In this document: positions 63,401 through 64,000 of the stretch, piece by piece
How positions within the stretch are numbered: the stretch's first letter is position 1
Layout of the letters: every line of letters begins with the position of its first letter
NCBI GenBank assembly: GCA_947184155.2
Contig: CAMXCT020000324.1
Coordinates: 440,001 to 504,000, forward strand
DNA from: Cladocopium goreaui
Lineage: Eukaryota > Sar > Dinophyceae > Suessiales > Symbiodiniaceae
Length of the DNA stretch: 64,000 nucleotides
Direction of reading: 5' to 3'
Position numbers and translations under genes: made by a program
The notes under the pieces: generated by a model
What the model was told of the DNA's origin: nothing
Databases searched by the model: none
The model's input: only the letters and a program-made list of their open reading frames with translations

Positions 63401-64000
63401 GCATGGCAGATATCAATGCGCAACATGTTTCGGCGTTACAAGCAACAGCTGCCCGGAGCCAAGGGCCGGAGACGGGCGAGGAAGCGGCGGAGTTGACGCT
63501 GCGAACAGGCAACCGGCTTCTAGACCAGTTTTGGCCGCAGTATTTTGGGTTTGCATTTCCCTATGTCTTCAAGTTTTGTACAGGCATGCCAGACCCTCCG
63601 GCATGGAGTGCCGTGGAGCGCTATCGCCGTGATGAGTCCGCACCACGGGTTGAGCTCCAAGACTGGGTTCAAATCATGGCTCGGCGATGTGAGGCACAAG
63701 TATGTAGAGATTGGGTGTTCGGGTTTGCTTCGTGGAATTTGTATTTTCGTTCGGCTTTGAATTTAAGCCGCAATCTCACGTTATTCAGCGTGCCAGTCCT
63801 GGACGAGGACGCGCGCGTATGGAAAAAATTGCAGCCAAAGGACATTGAAGCGGGGGCAATCCAACTTCTGAAAGCGTTGCAAGGGAACTACATCAGCCAG
63901 GGCAGGAAGCCAAAGGCAGTCAAAGGGGACGTCAGCAAATTGCTATATGTTCGCGGGCTAACTCCGGCTGCGCGCAAGCTCGTGCAGAACATGCGGCACA
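60487..64000 (+). CDS. Helitron-like replication polyprotein, N-terminal part, runs off the window
   Basis: One plus frame is open without a stop from ATG 60487 to the window end (1171 codons). An OTU-like cysteine protease domain is suggested by GVNNCLIDALLLGL (Cys at about residue 130) and GQGYHFDALL (His at about residue 243). A disordered Glu/Ser/Lys-rich linker follows (about residues 390-470). Next come a Cys-rich segment with CCPEDKICHKRC and CSQCWVPLCTSCK (about residues 702-735) and a region like DUF6570 (LSNDMMVYYGPREAYSVEVT). The part ending the window (FAFPYVFKFCTG, about residue 1022 on) resembles the Helitron-like N domain that precedes the Rep HUH nuclease and PIF1-type helicase, both expected beyond the edge. 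OTU domains occur in Helentron-type Helitrons. No frame damage was seen. The frame is also open upstream through the GTT tract; I give that no weight. Confidence 0.75.
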   Translation, partial: MAPEHMRAKALLSRWVGCNKHRQGLRRFQGGGAVLTEQAAVKAVCLSLVEDPSHLEYLWAQEWVQGWEGWKELEEDGSDDMAIELAHRFLRIAGVNIPTKRKSNRQRIKDLEMQKGLRLQVASAHGVNNCLIDALLLGLVAKGLAPQGMTLAKREEVCATCRAALHEQHGVPFGVYLDGHRDTPRILQFFLRVCLYDSLDHAELGLGPHELDYVDVECGRGAAARGAVLHVYNQTLATGQGYHFDALLDASATASCLKDKGRLQEDEVAKRRPVAGKEAMTVHGENAVGTPKTTQGALRMLAAPGAEDVQVLLQAFFRSRGAQINVHMQDACEVLACWQDRQALCTKLHTLQQSGLAYADSCWHAAMRLVDQWLGYCNSCRQGSPQKLGTGTAETSESKCRNESDASEHVGEHVAEREDQATPNAKKRGKSPVEDRHSWVPVKRLRKKTAAPVATTMSDDAWRLDAPGSENVEGENMFILRCAAVGCKDPRQVAERQITALSQKLNEKPTLPLQHQNLCSAREAYDLPAWHCSFRGCSYASESEEGFVDHIPSSHAEIFTEVCGKAIKQQDMLGMYAAAITWQCQSAAPVANVSIDRRALRAYQKSLEANNISCLLCFVCARKYPYVRSSRNQEVGWVQPVDRKNETIFGQSLGAVEKLLGMKAFREKYVDKETEFARQEMTAELEAWACQVDFAAASVQLVCCPEDKICHKRCRPESLCSQCWVPLCTSCKGDLVWHGRQPAAALSNDMMVYYGPREAYSVEVTVMEMLCASPCLTTMICFSLEQKLRGDRALDQDAWMNRQRMAVRGNATTFPLAWEDMLQQLQDLDKQPSQKAAGLKLPHCGAKLREVVNVIVKGHKRHETLDVGRIVHQARVRRAVVVRLIEDAVARGHPAFQGIQMEEMYSQAKALPEDGVPDEVVAMLPYDDDLNCIMRQKAATPVRQEMCADDLAEEMKSMAKPNAVVGERTSVGMADINAQHVSALQATAARSQGPETGEEAAELTLRTGNRLLDQFWPQYFGFAFPYVFKFCTGMPDPPAWSAVERYRRDESAPRVELQDWVQIMARRCEAQVCRDWVFGFASWNLYFRSALNLSRNLTLFSVPVLDEDARVWKKLQPKDIEAGAIQLLKALQGNYISQGRKPKAVKGDVSKLLYVRGLTPAARKLVQNMRH

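Overview
This window looks like nuclear DNA of a dinoflagellate; family and species cannot be fixed from sequence alone. The grounds are: small exons scattered in long introns, with several usable GC splice donors; many unrelated minisatellite arrays; a short degenerate TTTAGGG tract; and mobile-element proteins of kinds I associate with dinoflagellates (a tyrosine-recombinase retrotransposon with a methyltransferase-like domain and a Helitron-like OTU/replication polyprotein). No bacterial operons, rRNA, tRNA or CRISPR array were seen.

Layout. 1-2670: tandem repeats. 2671-10234: one apparently complete tyrosine-recombinase (YR) retrotransposon with split direct repeats (A1 - ORFs - B1A2 - B2). 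It encodes a YR, a Gag, and a methyltransferase-like/RT/RNase H polyprotein in the same frame as Gag behind one TGA. 10235-13350: further arrays, including short palindromes and a TACA tetranucleotide block. 13440-37200: plus-strand multi-exon genes. One (21699-26115) is recognisable as a thioredoxin-like plus TPR co-chaperone of the CnoX/YbbN kind; the others are unidentified. Two families of small palindromic elements lie here. 38167-39602: a P-loop NTPase with a frameshift.

40115-45180: an AT-rich block unlike its surroundings, with compact small genes on both strands, a retroviral-type (DDE) integrase broken by frameshifts, zinc-finger proteins, and a near-identical promoter block before successive plus-strand genes. 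I interpret it as a decaying fragment of a Polinton-like virus or virophage-like element. 45590-52490: mostly minisatellites (TAGTG-type, 94 bp, ~60 bp and 125 bp units). 53200-59000: scattered exons, one a clear ankyrin repeat on the minus strand. 59394-59812: a long inverted repeat, then a GTT microsatellite, then an open frame from 60487 past the window edge encoding the N-terminal part of a Helitron-like polyprotein (OTU-like protease, cysteine-rich segment, Helitron-like N region).

The most unusual items are the retrotransposon (order YR-Gag-Pol, split repeats, in-frame TGA at a hairpin) and the viral-type block with its repeated 34 bp promoter module. Exon boundaries are my reading of splice sites and open frames and have not been tested against transcripts.
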